Below, piece after piece: positions 40,525 through 49,963 of a DNA stretch of 64,000 bases (position 1 is its first letter; every line of letters begins with the position of its first letter). The stretch spans positions 62,001 through 126,000 of the forward strand of contig NZ_FNOR01000002.1 in the NCBI RefSeq assembly GCF_900107095.1. The letters are read 5' to 3'. Below the pieces are notes generated by a model. That model had not been told where the DNA came from. It worked only from the letters and a program-made list of their open reading frames with translations, and made no database searches. Both the position numbers and the translations under genes were made by a program. The stretch comes from Collimonas sp. OK242 (GTDB lineage: Bacteria > Pseudomonadota > Gammaproteobacteria > Burkholderiales > Burkholderiaceae_D).

Positions 40525-41118
40525 CTAGTTACGGGACGGGAAAATACCCACCAGCGCGATGCTGAAGTTCAGCGCCAGGTAGGGGTTCATGCTGCCCACG
40601 GGTATGTTGTTGCCGGTGAGTGCATTGGTGACGGTGCCGCCGGCGCTGCCGCTGCTGCCGCCCAAGGGAATGGTCCCGGCCGCCGAGCCCCAGATCGCCG
40701 CGCCTTGCGGGCCGGCAGGCGATCCGGACAAGATGTTGTTGGTCGCGCTCGGCACCAGTTGGTTGCCGGTGGTATTGCTCGATACCATGTAGCCGCTGCC
40801 GCCGCCCGACGGCGTAAAGGTGGCGATATGGGTATGAGACGGCATATTGTTGATGGTGATCGAGATGTTTTCAGTGCCGGCCGCTTCGCCGAGTACGCGC
40901 GGCGTCAAGCCGATGCCGTTGCCTTGGCCAATCGGCACCCGTCCTTGCAGATTCGGCAGCTGGAAGGTTGTCGTGCCGTTGCCGCCGTAGGTGGTGCCCA
41001 GCAGCGAGAACAAGGCTGCATATTGCTGAATGGCGAGCGTCTGGCCGTTGCATTGCTGCCAGCCGTTAGGATTAAACTGAAAACCGAAAGTCATTATGCT
41101 GCCGAGAAACACTTCCAT
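40525..41118 (-). CDS. Phage tail-collar/microcystin-dependent-protein-like protein, copy 1
   Basis: A 197-residue protein of the collar-domain family: FLGSIMTFGFQFNPNGWQQCNGQTLAIQQYAALFSLLGTTYGGNGTTTFQLPNLQGRVPIGQG, then the Gly/Ser/Asn-rich middle and SMNPYLALNFSIALVGIFPSRN. The W-x-x-CNGQ and FxLPNLQGRxPIGxG phrases are diagnostic. AGGGAGA precedes the ATG. Such proteins occur in phage tail fibres, but also in stand-alone bacterial clusters without phage genes, as here. It is closely related to the next gene upstream and probably duplicated. Confidence 0.9.
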   Translation of the reverse strand: MEVFLGSIMTFGFQFNPNGWQQCNGQTLAIQQYAALFSLLGTTYGGNGTTTFQLPNLQGRVPIGQGNGIGLTPRVLGEAAGTENISITINNMPSHTHIATFTPSGGGSGYMVSSNTTGNQLVPSATNNILSGSPAGPQGAAIWGSAAGTIPLGGSSGSAGGTVTNALTGNNIPVGSMNPYLALNFSIALVGIFPSRN

Positions 41119-41198
41119 GGAAATCTCCCTTGTCATTGCTGCGGTTTAAGACCGGTGTTTTTGCTATTCGAGGCCGGCTGGCTTTACTGCGGTAATGC

Positions 41199-41789
41199 TT
41201 AATTGCGCGAAGGAAAAATACCCGCCAAGGCGATGCTGAAGTTCAGCGCCAGGTAGGGATTCATGCTTCCCACGGCTTGGCTGTTGCCCGTGAGGGCGTT
41301 GCTCACCGTAGCGCCGGAGCCGCCACCTGCGCCGCCCAGAGGAATGGTGGGTGCGGTCGAGCCCCAGATTGCCCCGGCCGAGGTGCCGGCCGGCGATCCC
41401 GACGGGATGTTGTTGGTCGCGGTGGGCGCCAGCAGGTTGCCGGTGGTGTTGCCTGATACCGTGTAGCCGCTGCTGCCTGAAGGAGTGAAGGTGGCGGTAT
41501 GAGTGTGAGATGGCAGGTTGCTGATGCCGATCGAAATGCTTTCGGTGCCGGAAAACTCGCCGATCACACGCGGGCTCAGCGTGGCGCCATTGCCTTGGCA
41601 AAGCGGCATTCGTCCTTGCAAGTTCGGCAGTTGAAATGTTTGCACGCCGTCGCCGCCAAAGGTGGTGCCCAGCAAGGCGAACAAGGCCGAATATTGATCG
41701 ATGCCGAGCGTTTGGCCGTTGCATTGCTGCCAGCCGCTGGGATTGAATTGAAAACCGAAAGTCATGATGCTACCGAGAAATATGTTCAT
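41199..41789 (-). CDS. Phage tail-collar/microcystin-dependent-protein-like protein, copy 2
   Basis: A 196-residue paralogue of copy 1 with the same blocks (FLGSIMTFGFQFNPSGWQQCNGQ; TFQLPNLQGRMPLCQGNG; SHTHTATFTPSG; SMNPYLALNFSIALAGIFPSRN). It differs mostly in the Gly/Ser-rich middle. The open frame extends upstream, but ATG 41789 has AAGGA at good spacing and begins MNIFLGS as in copy 1. It is the first gene of the leftward cluster and is followed by copy 1 after 80 bases. Confidence 0.9.
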   Translation of the reverse strand: MNIFLGSIMTFGFQFNPSGWQQCNGQTLGIDQYSALFALLGTTFGGDGVQTFQLPNLQGRMPLCQGNGATLSPRVIGEFSGTESISIGISNLPSHTHTATFTPSGSSGYTVSGNTTGNLLAPTATNNIPSGSPAGTSAGAIWGSTAPTIPLGGAGGGSGATVSNALTGNSQAVGSMNPYLALNFSIALAGIFPSRN

Positions 41790-42367
41790 CGCATTTCCTT
41801 CGTTGAGTAGCCTGTTTTGATATGGATCAAGGTTGCTGAATGTTAACTTCCAGCAAGCCGAAGTTGAACAGGAAAACCCTGATTCGGCAACAGTATTCAG
41901 CAATACTTGCTTGAAAAATGTCGCGGCAAGGGGCTTGTGGATAGCCAACTGAGGCCAGAATCCAACGAATACAATAAGATACAATTAAGATTAACAATTA
42001 GCTTGTATGTAACATATTTACTTGGTGTAATATTTTGCTTAAAAGAAAGCTGGGTAGGGAAACCAGCTATGTCCCCCAAATTGACATTATCTGTATGTCA
42101 ACTTTCATTTTGGCGCACCTTGTGCCAGTCACAGTCCTTTGAATCCGTTGTCGCTGCAATACGATTTTTAATTGAAGTCTGCTCAGCCGTACCGCTGTTT
42201 TCCGGCCCGGGCAGCTTAAGCACAGTTTCTGCGTGACGAATACGCGGCGTCGATCTCGATGCCGTACGGTTTGTTGAAGCGAGGAGCAGGCGGGCGGCCG
42301 ACCAGGTCTTGGCTAGCCGCGCGCATTGTCTGGTTGAGTAGCGCAGGTTCAATGAGGAAATCATTCC
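41790..42367. other. Divergent promoter region between the tail-collar cluster and the second TPS system
   Basis: About 580 bases, AT-rich in the middle, with no supportable gene. It must hold the promoters for the leftward collar genes and the rightward adhesin. Its clearest element is an inverted repeat at 42081-42101. A good Shine-Dalgarno (GAGGAAA) lies seven bases ahead of the adhesin ATG. Confidence 0.6.
42081..42101. promoter_or_regulatory. Inverted repeat upstream of the second TPS adhesin
   Basis: TTGACAT and ATGTCAA form perfect 7-base arms with a 7-base spacer. The left arm contains TTGACA, a perfect -35 hexamer, so a regulator bound here would cover a promoter; no good -10 is evident downstream. 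Confidence 0.4.
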
Positions 42368-45300
42368 ATGAAACGCCACGGATCTATGAACCACATCTAT
42401 CGCCTGGTCTGGAGCACTGTGACCAACGGCTGGATCGCAGTAGCGGAAACCACGCGTGGACGCGGCAAGGGCGGGCGCCGCAAACTAGTGGCGGCGGCTT
42501 TGTCGCTGGCAGCGATGAGCGCCCAGGCGGCGCCGACCGGCGGCCAGGTTGTCGCCGGCAGCGGTACTATCCGCCAATCCGGCGCCACCACCACGATCAG
42601 CCAGACCAGCCAGAACGCTACCCTGAACTGGAACGGCTTCAACATCGCTCCGCAAGAAACGGTGAATTTCGTACAGCCCTCGGTCAGCGCGATTGCCGTC
42701 AACCGCATATTCGATACCAACGGCACGCAGATCCTCGGCCGCCTGAATGCCAACGGCCAGGTATTCCTGATCAATCCGAACGGCATCCTGTTCGGCTCCG
42801 GCGCCCAGGTCAATGTCGGCGGCCTGGTTGCCTCCACCCTGGATTTGCATGACGCCAGCTTGAGCGGCAACAATCGCACTTTCAGCGGCAACGGCCCGGG
42901 CAGCGTGCTCAACCAGGGGTCGATCACGGCGGCCAACGGCGGCTACGTCGCCTTGCTCGGCAACCATGTCAGCAACCAGGGCACGATCAGCGCGCCGCAG
43001 GGCGCGGTGGCGCTCGGCGCCGGCAATGCCGTCACCCTCACATTCAGCGGCAACAGCCTGCTGCAGCTGCAGGTCGACCAGAGCGTGCTGAACAGCGCGG
43101 CAGAAAACGGCGGACTGATCCGGGCCGACGGCGGCCGCGTGATCATGAGCGCCGGGGCCAAAGATGCGTTGCTGGCCAGCGTCGTCAACAATACCGGCGT
43201 GATCGAAGCGCGCACCGTGGAAAACCAGGGCGGCACGATTACTTTGCTGGGCGGCATGGCGGCCGGAACCGTCAATGTCGGCGGCACGCTCGACGCCAGT
43301 GCGCCGGCCGGCGGCAATGGCGGTTTCATCGAGACCAGCGCGGCCAAGGTCAAGGTGGCCGGCAACACCAAGATCACCACCGCTGCATCGTTGGGCCTGG
43401 CCGGCACTTGGCTGATCGATCCGGTCGATTTCACGATCGCCCCTAGCGGCGGCGACCAGACCGGCGCCGCGCTTAGCACCGCGTTAGGCTTGGGCAATGT
43501 CACGATTTCTTCGGCCAGCGGCGCCAGCGGCAGCAGCGGCAATGTCAACGTCGACGATACGGTAAGCTGGAACGGCCACAAGCTGACCCTGAATGCCAGC
43601 AACGATGTCAACATCAATGCCACGATGACCGCAAGCGGCTCCGCCAGCCTTGACCTGGAACCTGGCAGCGGCAATGTCAATGTCGCCTTGGGCAGCAGCG
43701 GATTTAACGGACGCGTCAATTTCAGCGGCAGCGGCGTGCTGACCATGAACAACCATGTTTATACGGTCATTAACTCCCTGGGGACGGCCGTTAGCAGCGG
43801 CGACGGCAGCTTGCAGGGAACGATAGGAAACCTGGCGGGCTATTATGCGCTGGGCAGCGATATCAACGCTGCCGCCACCTCGGCTTGGAACAGCGGCGCA
43901 GGCTTCACGCCGATAGGCGGTATCGGGGTTACAGTATTGACCCCGGCGCAGGAATTTTCCGGCGTCTTTGATGGCCTCGGCCATACCGTCAGCGGTCTCA
44001 CTATCAATCAAGGTTCGGTTGTCGGCGTGGGCATGATCGGCGCGGTGGGTGCGGCCGGAGTGGTGCGCAACGTGGGTCTGCTCGGCGGCAGCGTGGCCGT
44101 CACCTCGTCCAACTACACCGGCGCGCTGGTGGGACAGAATTTCGGGAAGATCAATAATAGCTTTTCAACCGCTACGGTGAGTGCTAGCACCAATGCGACT
44201 TTTATCGGCGGCTTGGTAGGCCAAAACTCCGGCGGCACGATTACCAGAAGTCATGCAGGCGGCACGGTCAATGGCGGGGCTGCGGCAAGTGACGTCGGTG
44301 GCCTGGTCGGCAGCCTGCAAGGGGGGACCGTCAATTACAGCTATGCCACCGGGAATGTCACCGGATCCAGCCTTTATGTCGGTGGCTTGATCGGATACGC
44401 CTATGGCGGAGGCAGCACTGTCAGCGTGATCAGCAACAGCTATGCTACCGGCTCTGTCAGCGGCTCCTCCTATGTGGGCGGCTTGCTCGGGGCCAATTAT
44501 GGTTTTGCCGGCCCGTCCACGATCAGCAACAGCTATGCGACGGGTAATGTTTCCGGCATCAGCGCTGTCGGCGGCCTGGTTGGCCACAATTACGGCAATA
44601 CAGGCGGCAATCCTGCGATCAGTAACAGCTATGCAACGGGCAGTGTCACCGGCGCTGCCGGTGCTTCCTTTGTCGGCGGACTGGTAGGCAACAATGCCGG
44701 CGCCGGGGCATCGGGTGGCACAGTCACTGATAGTTTTTCGACAGGCAGCGTCAGCGCCGGGGCCGGCTCTAGCTCGGTCGGCGGGTTGATAGGCAATAAC
44801 GCCGGCACCGTCACCGGCAGTTTCTGGGACAAGACAAGCTCCGGCCAGGCTACCTCCGCCGGCGGCACCGGCATGACCACTGCCAACATGCAGAACCAAG
44901 CCAATTTCACATCGAGCACCGCCGCCAACGGCAATCTGAATCCCGCATGGGACTTCAGCGGCACCTGGATAATGTCCGGCGGCTATCCGCTATTACTTTC
45001 CGGCATGACGGCGCTGACCGTCACAGCCAACAATGCCAGCAGCACTTTCAACGGCGCGGCCTATGCCAGCAACAATGGCGTTACTTACACCGGCCTCGAT
45101 GGCTATCGATATTCGGTCATGCCGAGCGGCCTGACAGGCAGCTTAAGCTATGGCGGAACGTCGCAAACGGCGGTCAACGCCGGCACTTACACGATCATCG
45201 CGTCGGGTCTTTCCTCCACCGGCCAGCAGGGTTACCTCATCACTTTCGTCAATGGCGCATTGACCATCAATCCGCTGGCGCTGACCGGCAGCATCAGCGC

Positions 45301-48300
45301 CGGCAGCTCCGTCTATGGTTCGGCCCTGGTGCCCGGCACGGTGACTTTCACCAATATGGTCGCCGGCCATACCGTCACGGCTGCGCCGGTGACCGTCAAT
45401 ACTGCAGGACTGACCAGCAGCAGCGGCAACCTGACCGCAGGCACGCACACCGGCATCGAGTCGGTGAGCGGTACGCTTAGCGGTGCGGATGCGGGCAATT
45501 ACACCTTTGCCGGCGCCATCGGCAATTACACCGTTACGCCGCTGGCCTTGACCGGTTCGATAGGGACGGGCAGCTCGACTTACGGTTCAGTGCTGGCGCC
45601 GGGGGCTGCGAACTTCACCAATGCGGTTTCAGGCGATGTGCTGGGCACGGCGACGGTTGGCGTCAACACCACGGGTCTTACCAGCAGCAGCGGCCACCTG
45701 ATTGCCGGCACGCATAACGGCGTTGAAACGGTCAGCGCCTTGAGCGGCGCCGATGCCGGCAACTACACCTTTGCCGGGCCCACGGGCAACTATACCGTCA
45801 GTCCGCTGGCGCTGAGCGCCGCGCTTGGCGCAGGCAGCTCGACCTACGGTTCGACCCTGGCGCCGGGCGCGGTGAATTTCACCAACGCCGTGAGCGGCGA
45901 CCTGGTCACGCCGGACGCAGTCACGGTGAATACGACCGGCTTGACCAGCAGCAGCGGCCACCTGATTGCCGGCACCCACACCGGCATCGAATCGGTGGGC
46001 ACGGCCTTGGGCGGGGCGGACGCGGGCAACTACACCTTCGCCGGCGCCACTGGCGACTACACCGTCAGCCAACTGGCCTTGAGCGGCACGGTGGCGGCGG
46101 GCAGCTCAGTCTACGGCTCGGTGCTGGCGCCGGGGGCTGCGAACTTCACCAATGCGGTTTCAGGCGATGTGCTGGGGACGGCCACGGTTGGCGTCAATAC
46201 CACGGGTCTTACCAGCAGCAGCGGCCACCTGGTTGCCGGCACGCATAACGGCATTGAAACGGTCAGCGGCTTGAGCGGGGCCGATGCCGGCAACTACACA
46301 TTTAGCGGGGTCACGGGCAACTACACCGTCAACCAATTGGCGTTGAACGCCACAGTTGGCGCCGGCAGCTCGACCTACGGCTCGACCCTGGCGCCGGGCG
46401 CGGTGAATTTCACCAACGCCGTGAGCGGCGACCTGGTCACGCCGGGCGTTGTCACGGTGAATACGACCGGGCTGACCAGCAGCAGCGGGCACTTGATCGC
46501 CGGCACCCACACCGGCATCGAATCGGTGGGCACGGCCTTGGGCGGGGCGGACGCGGGCAACTACACCTTTGCCGGCGCCAGCGGCGACTATACCGTCGGC
46601 CAGCTGGCCTTGAGCGGCACGGTTGCGGCGGGCAGTTCGGTCTACGGTTCGGTCCTGGCGCCGGGCGCGGCGAATTTCACGAACGCTGTGAGCGGCGATC
46701 TGGTCACGCCTGGCGCCGTCACGCTGAATACAACCGGGCTGACCAGCAGCAGCGGACACCTGGTTGCCGGCACCCACACCGGTATCGAATCGGTAGGCAC
46801 TGCCTTGGGCGGGGCGGACGCAGGCAATTACACCTTTGCCGGCGCTACTGGCAACTACACTGTCACTCCGCTGGCCTTGACCGGTTCGATAGTGGCGGGC
46901 AGTTCGACCTACGGTGCGGCGCTGACCCCGGGCGCGGCGAGTTTCACCAATGCCGTGTCGGGCGACGTGCTGGGCACGGCGACGGTTGGCGTCAACACCA
47001 CCGGCCTGACCAGCAGTAGCGGACACCTGATCGCAGGTACCCACACCGGCATTGAATCGGTCAGCGCGCTGAGCGGCGCCGATGCCGGTAACTACACGTT
47101 TGCCGCCCCAAGCGGCGACTATACCGTCGGCCAGCTGGCCTTGACCGGTTCGATCGCGGCAGGCAGCTCTGCCTATGGTGCGGTGCTGGCCCCGGGCTCG
47201 GCCAGCTTCACCAATGCCGTGTCGGGCGACGTGCTGGGCACGGCGACGGTTGGCGTCAACACCACGGGTCTTACCAGCAGCAGCGGACACCTGATCGCCG
47301 GCACCCACACCGGCATTGAATCGGTCAGCGCACTGAGCGGCGCCGATGCCGGCAATTACACGTTTGCCGCCCCAAGCGGCGACTATACCGTCGGCCAGCT
47401 GGCCTTGACCGGTTCGATAGGGGCGGGCAGTTCGACCTACGGTGCGGCGCTGACGCCGGGCGCGGCGAATTTCACGAACGCCGTGTCGGGCGATGTGCTG
47501 GGTACGGCGACGGTTGCAATCAACACTGCCGGCCTGACCAGCAGCAGCGGGCACTTGATCGCCGGAACCCATGCTGGCATTGAATCGGTCAGCGCGCTGA
47601 GCGGAGCGGATGCGAGCAACTACACGTTTGCCGGCGCCACTGGCAACTACACCGTTACGCCCCTGGCGCTGACCGGTTCGATCGCGGCGGGCAGCTCGAC
47701 CTACGGTGCGGTGCTGGCCCCGGGCTCAGCGAGCTTCACCAATGCCGTGTCGGGCGACGTGCTGGGCACGGCGACGATTGGCGTCAACACCACCGGCCTG
47801 ACCAGCAGTAGCGGACACCTGATCGCCGGCACCCACACCGGCATTGAATCGGTCAGCGCGCTGAGCGGCGCCGATGCCGGCAATTACACCTTTGCCGGGC
47901 CCACGGGCAACTATACCGTCAGTCCGCTGGCGCTGAGCGCCACGGTTGGCGCGGGCAGTTCGACCTACGGTTTGGCCCTGACGCCGGGCGCGGCGAGTTT
48001 CACCAATGCCGTGAGCGGCGACCTGGTCACGCCGGGCGTCGTCACGCTGAATACGACCGGCCTGACCAGCAGCAGCGGCCACCTGGTTGCCGGCACCCAC
48101 ACCGGCATCGAATCGGTGGGCACGGCCCTGGGCGGGGCGGACGCGGGCAATTACACCTTTGCCGGCGCCACTGGCGACTACACCGTCAGCCAGCTAGCCT
48201 TGACCGGCTCGATAGGGGCGGGCAGTTCGGTCTACGGCGCGGTGCTGGTACCGGGGGCGGCGAGCTTCACCAATGCCGTGTCGGGCGACGTGCTGGGCGC

Positions 48301-49963
48301 GGTGACGGTTGGCGTCAACACCACCGGCCTGGCCAGCAGCAGCGGACACCTGATTGCCGGAACGCATAACGGCATTGAAGCGGTCAGCGCCTTGAGCGGC
48401 GCCGATGCCGGGAACTACACCTTTGCCGGGCCCACGGGCAACTATACCGTCAGTCCGCTGGCGCTGAGCGCCACGGTTGGCGCCGGCAGTTCGACCTACG
48501 GTTCGGTCCTGGCGCCGGGCGCAGCAAGTTTCACCAATGCCGTGAGCGGCGACCTGGTCACGCCGGGCGCCGTCACGGTGAATACGACCGGTTTGACCAG
48601 CAGCAGCGGGCACCTGATTGCCGGCACCCACACCGGCATCGAATCGGTGGGCGCTTCCTTGGGCGGGGCGGACGCGGGCAACTACACCTTTGCCGGCGCC
48701 AGCGGCGACTATACCGTCGGCCAGCTGGCCTTGAGCGGCACGGTTGCGGCGGGCAGTTCGGTCTACGGTTCAGTCCTGGCGCCGGGGGCGGCGAGTTTCA
48801 CGAACGCCGTGAGCGGCGATCTGGTCACGCCCGGCGCCGTCACGCTGAATACGACGGGCCTGACCAGCAGCAGCGGAAACTTGACGGCCGGCACGCATAA
48901 CGGCATCGAATCGGTGGGCACGGCCTTGGGCGGGGCTGATGCAGGCAACTACACCTTTGTCGGCGCCACTGGCAACTACACCGTCTACCGGCAGTCGGTC
49001 ACGGTCACAGCCAGCGGTGTCAACAAGGTTTATGACGCTACGACTTCCAGTTCGGCGATATTGGCCGGCAACGGCCTGATAAGCGGCGACAAGGTAACGC
49101 TCAGCGATACCTCGGCAAGCTTCGGCGACAAAAATGCAGGCGCGGGCAAGACAGTCACCGTTTCAGGCATCAGCGCAGGCGGAGCGGACGCCGGCAATTA
49201 CATGGTCAGTAACGCCACCGCGTCGACCACTGCAGATATCACGCCGCTCGCCATTACAGCGGCCGCCATCGGCGCCAATAAAACCTATGACGGCAATACG
49301 ACGGCTGTGGTGACGCTCAGCGGCGGACTGGCCGGCGATGCGGTGACGTTCAGCGATACCTCCGCCAACTTCGCCGACAAGAATGCCGGCGCCGGCAAGA
49401 CCGTGACGGTAGCGGGCATCAGTGCCAGCGGCGCCGATGCCGGCAACTATACGGTGAGCAACACGACGACGACCAGCGCCAATATTACGCCGGCGACGCT
49501 TACCTATAATGCCGTACCGGCAAGCAGCATTGGCGGACAAACGCCCTCCGGCCTGACTGGAAGCCTGACCGGGCTGGTGGCAGGCGACACGCTGGGCAAT
49601 GCTACGACAGGCAGCTTGATCTGGACCACGAACGCCCAGCCGACCAGCCAGCCGGGACTGTATGCGATTGACGGCGGCGGCCTGAGCGCACTGAACTATG
49701 TGTTCGTGCAGGCGGCGGGGAACGCCACCGCGCTGACCTTGAAACCGGGGTCGGCGCCCGTGCCGGTGCAAAATGTGAGCACCGCCCTGGATTCGATTTT
49801 TGCGCCTTCGCATGCAGGCATCAACCTGGCGGCGCTCGACCTGGTGCAGTTCAATGTCCAGCCGCCGAACAATAAAATCGGCGATGGCATGAACGGCGTG
49901 GAAGTGAAAATCACGGGCGGCGGAGTCAAGCTGCCGGACAATATTGTGAGCACGGATGAATAA
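42368..49963 (+). CDS. Two-partner-secreted filamentous adhesin with GLUG, 14 MBG-type repeats and YDG domains
   Basis: A 2531-residue surface adhesin. GAGGAAA fits ATG 42368; the extended signal peptide (ESPR) starts six residues later (MNHIYRLVWSTVTNGWIAVAE, then GRGKGGRRK). Its cleavage region is ALSLAAMSAQAAP. The TPS domain follows with WNGFNIAPQETVNFVQP and FLINPNGILFGSGAQVNVGGLVAS. GLUG-type repeats come next (about 43980-44830; GGLVGQNSGGTI, SNSYATGSVSG). Fourteen tandem MBG-type repeats of 88-89 residues lie at 45275-48991, then two YDG-type repeats (VNKVYDATTSS; ANKTYDGNTTA). The C-terminus is not a recognisable toxin, so this is an adhesin rather than a CDI toxin. Its stop overlaps the TpsB gene by eight bases. 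Confidence 0.93.
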   Translation: MKRHGSMNHIYRLVWSTVTNGWIAVAETTRGRGKGGRRKLVAAALSLAAMSAQAAPTGGQVVAGSGTIRQSGATTTISQTSQNATLNWNGFNIAPQETVNFVQPSVSAIAVNRIFDTNGTQILGRLNANGQVFLINPNGILFGSGAQVNVGGLVASTLDLHDASLSGNNRTFSGNGPGSVLNQGSITAANGGYVALLGNHVSNQGTISAPQGAVALGAGNAVTLTFSGNSLLQLQVDQSVLNSAAENGGLIRADGGRVIMSAGAKDALLASVVNNTGVIEARTVENQGGTITLLGGMAAGTVNVGGTLDASAPAGGNGGFIETSAAKVKVAGNTKITTAASLGLAGTWLIDPVDFTIAPSGGDQTGAALSTALGLGNVTISSASGASGSSGNVNVDDTVSWNGHKLTLNASNDVNINATMTASGSASLDLEPGSGNVNVALGSSGFNGRVNFSGSGVLTMNNHVYTVINSLGTAVSSGDGSLQGTIGNLAGYYALGSDINAAATSAWNSGAGFTPIGGIGVTVLTPAQEFSGVFDGLGHTVSGLTINQGSVVGVGMIGAVGAAGVVRNVGLLGGSVAVTSSNYTGALVGQNFGKINNSFSTATVSASTNATFIGGLVGQNSGGTITRSHAGGTVNGGAAASDVGGLVGSLQGGTVNYSYATGNVTGSSLYVGGLIGYAYGGGSTVSVISNSYATGSVSGSSYVGGLLGANYGFAGPSTISNSYATGNVSGISAVGGLVGHNYGNTGGNPAISNSYATGSVTGAAGASFVGGLVGNNAGAGASGGTVTDSFSTGSVSAGAGSSSVGGLIGNNAGTVTGSFWDKTSSGQATSAGGTGMTTANMQNQANFTSSTAANGNLNPAWDFSGTWIMSGGYPLLLSGMTALTVTANNASSTFNGAAYASNNGVTYTGLDGYRYSVMPSGLTGSLSYGGTSQTAVNAGTYTIIASGLSSTGQQGYLITFVNGALTINPLALTGSISAGSSVYGSALVPGTVTFTNMVAGHTVTAAPVTVNTAGLTSSSGNLTAGTHTGIESVSGTLSGADAGNYTFAGAIGNYTVTPLALTGSIGTGSSTYGSVLAPGAANFTNAVSGDVLGTATVGVNTTGLTSSSGHLIAGTHNGVETVSALSGADAGNYTFAGPTGNYTVSPLALSAALGAGSSTYGSTLAPGAVNFTNAVSGDLVTPDAVTVNTTGLTSSSGHLIAGTHTGIESVGTALGGADAGNYTFAGATGDYTVSQLALSGTVAAGSSVYGSVLAPGAANFTNAVSGDVLGTATVGVNTTGLTSSSGHLVAGTHNGIETVSGLSGADAGNYTFSGVTGNYTVNQLALNATVGAGSSTYGSTLAPGAVNFTNAVSGDLVTPGVVTVNTTGLTSSSGHLIAGTHTGIESVGTALGGADAGNYTFAGASGDYTVGQLALSGTVAAGSSVYGSVLAPGAANFTNAVSGDLVTPGAVTLNTTGLTSSSGHLVAGTHTGIESVGTALGGADAGNYTFAGATGNYTVTPLALTGSIVAGSSTYGAALTPGAASFTNAVSGDVLGTATVGVNTTGLTSSSGHLIAGTHTGIESVSALSGADAGNYTFAAPSGDYTVGQLALTGSIAAGSSAYGAVLAPGSASFTNAVSGDVLGTATVGVNTTGLTSSSGHLIAGTHTGIESVSALSGADAGNYTFAAPSGDYTVGQLALTGSIGAGSSTYGAALTPGAANFTNAVSGDVLGTATVAINTAGLTSSSGHLIAGTHAGIESVSALSGADASNYTFAGATGNYTVTPLALTGSIAAGSSTYGAVLAPGSASFTNAVSGDVLGTATIGVNTTGLTSSSGHLIAGTHTGIESVSALSGADAGNYTFAGPTGNYTVSPLALSATVGAGSSTYGLALTPGAASFTNAVSGDLVTPGVVTLNTTGLTSSSGHLVAGTHTGIESVGTALGGADAGNYTFAGATGDYTVSQLALTGSIGAGSSVYGAVLVPGAASFTNAVSGDVLGAVTVGVNTTGLASSSGHLIAGTHNGIEAVSALSGADAGNYTFAGPTGNYTVSPLALSATVGAGSSTYGSVLAPGAASFTNAVSGDLVTPGAVTVNTTGLTSSSGHLIAGTHTGIESVGASLGGADAGNYTFAGASGDYTVGQLALSGTVAAGSSVYGSVLAPGAASFTNAVSGDLVTPGAVTLNTTGLTSSSGNLTAGTHNGIESVGTALGGADAGNYTFVGATGNYTVYRQSVTVTASGVNKVYDATTSSSAILAGNGLISGDKVTLSDTSASFGDKNAGAGKTVTVSGISAGGADAGNYMVSNATASTTADITPLAITAAAIGANKTYDGNTTAVVTLSGGLAGDAVTFSDTSANFADKNAGAGKTVTVAGISASGADAGNYTVSNTTTTSANITPATLTYNAVPASSIGGQTPSGLTGSLTGLVAGDTLGNATTGSLIWTTNAQPTSQPGLYAIDGGGLSALNYVFVQAAGNATALTLKPGSAPVPVQNVSTALDSIFAPSHAGINLAALDLVQFNVQPPNNKIGDGMNGVEVKITGGGVKLPDNIVSTDE
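45275..48991 (+). repeat. Fourteen tandem MBG-type coding repeats (264-267 bp units)
   Basis: Fourteen in-frame copies of an 88- or 89-residue unit beginning LAL(T/S) and ending GNYTV or GDYTV. Two forms alternate irregularly. Form A (88) has SGDVLGTATVGVNTT and SALSGADAG; form B (89) has SGDLVTPGAVTVNTT and GTALGGADAG. Copy 1 is a divergent 89-residue unit; copies 2-14 read A B A B B A A A A B A B B. Near-identity between distant copies points to recent duplication and gene conversion. Assembly of this stretch from short reads would be unreliable. Confidence 0.92.

Noticed and set aside
39621-41789. Prophage remnant
   Set aside because: Only tail-collar-type proteins are present. No terminase, capsid, portal, lysis or integrase genes are nearby, and the cluster type is known outside phages.
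45275-48991. CRISPR-like periodic repeats
   Set aside because: The period is 264-267 bases, in frame within one coding gene, with no short direct repeats or unique spacers.
42368-49963. CDI toxin at the end of the second TPS protein
   Set aside because: The C-terminus continues as beta-rich adhesin without a pretoxin region, there is no immunity-like gene after it, and the transporter gene follows directly.
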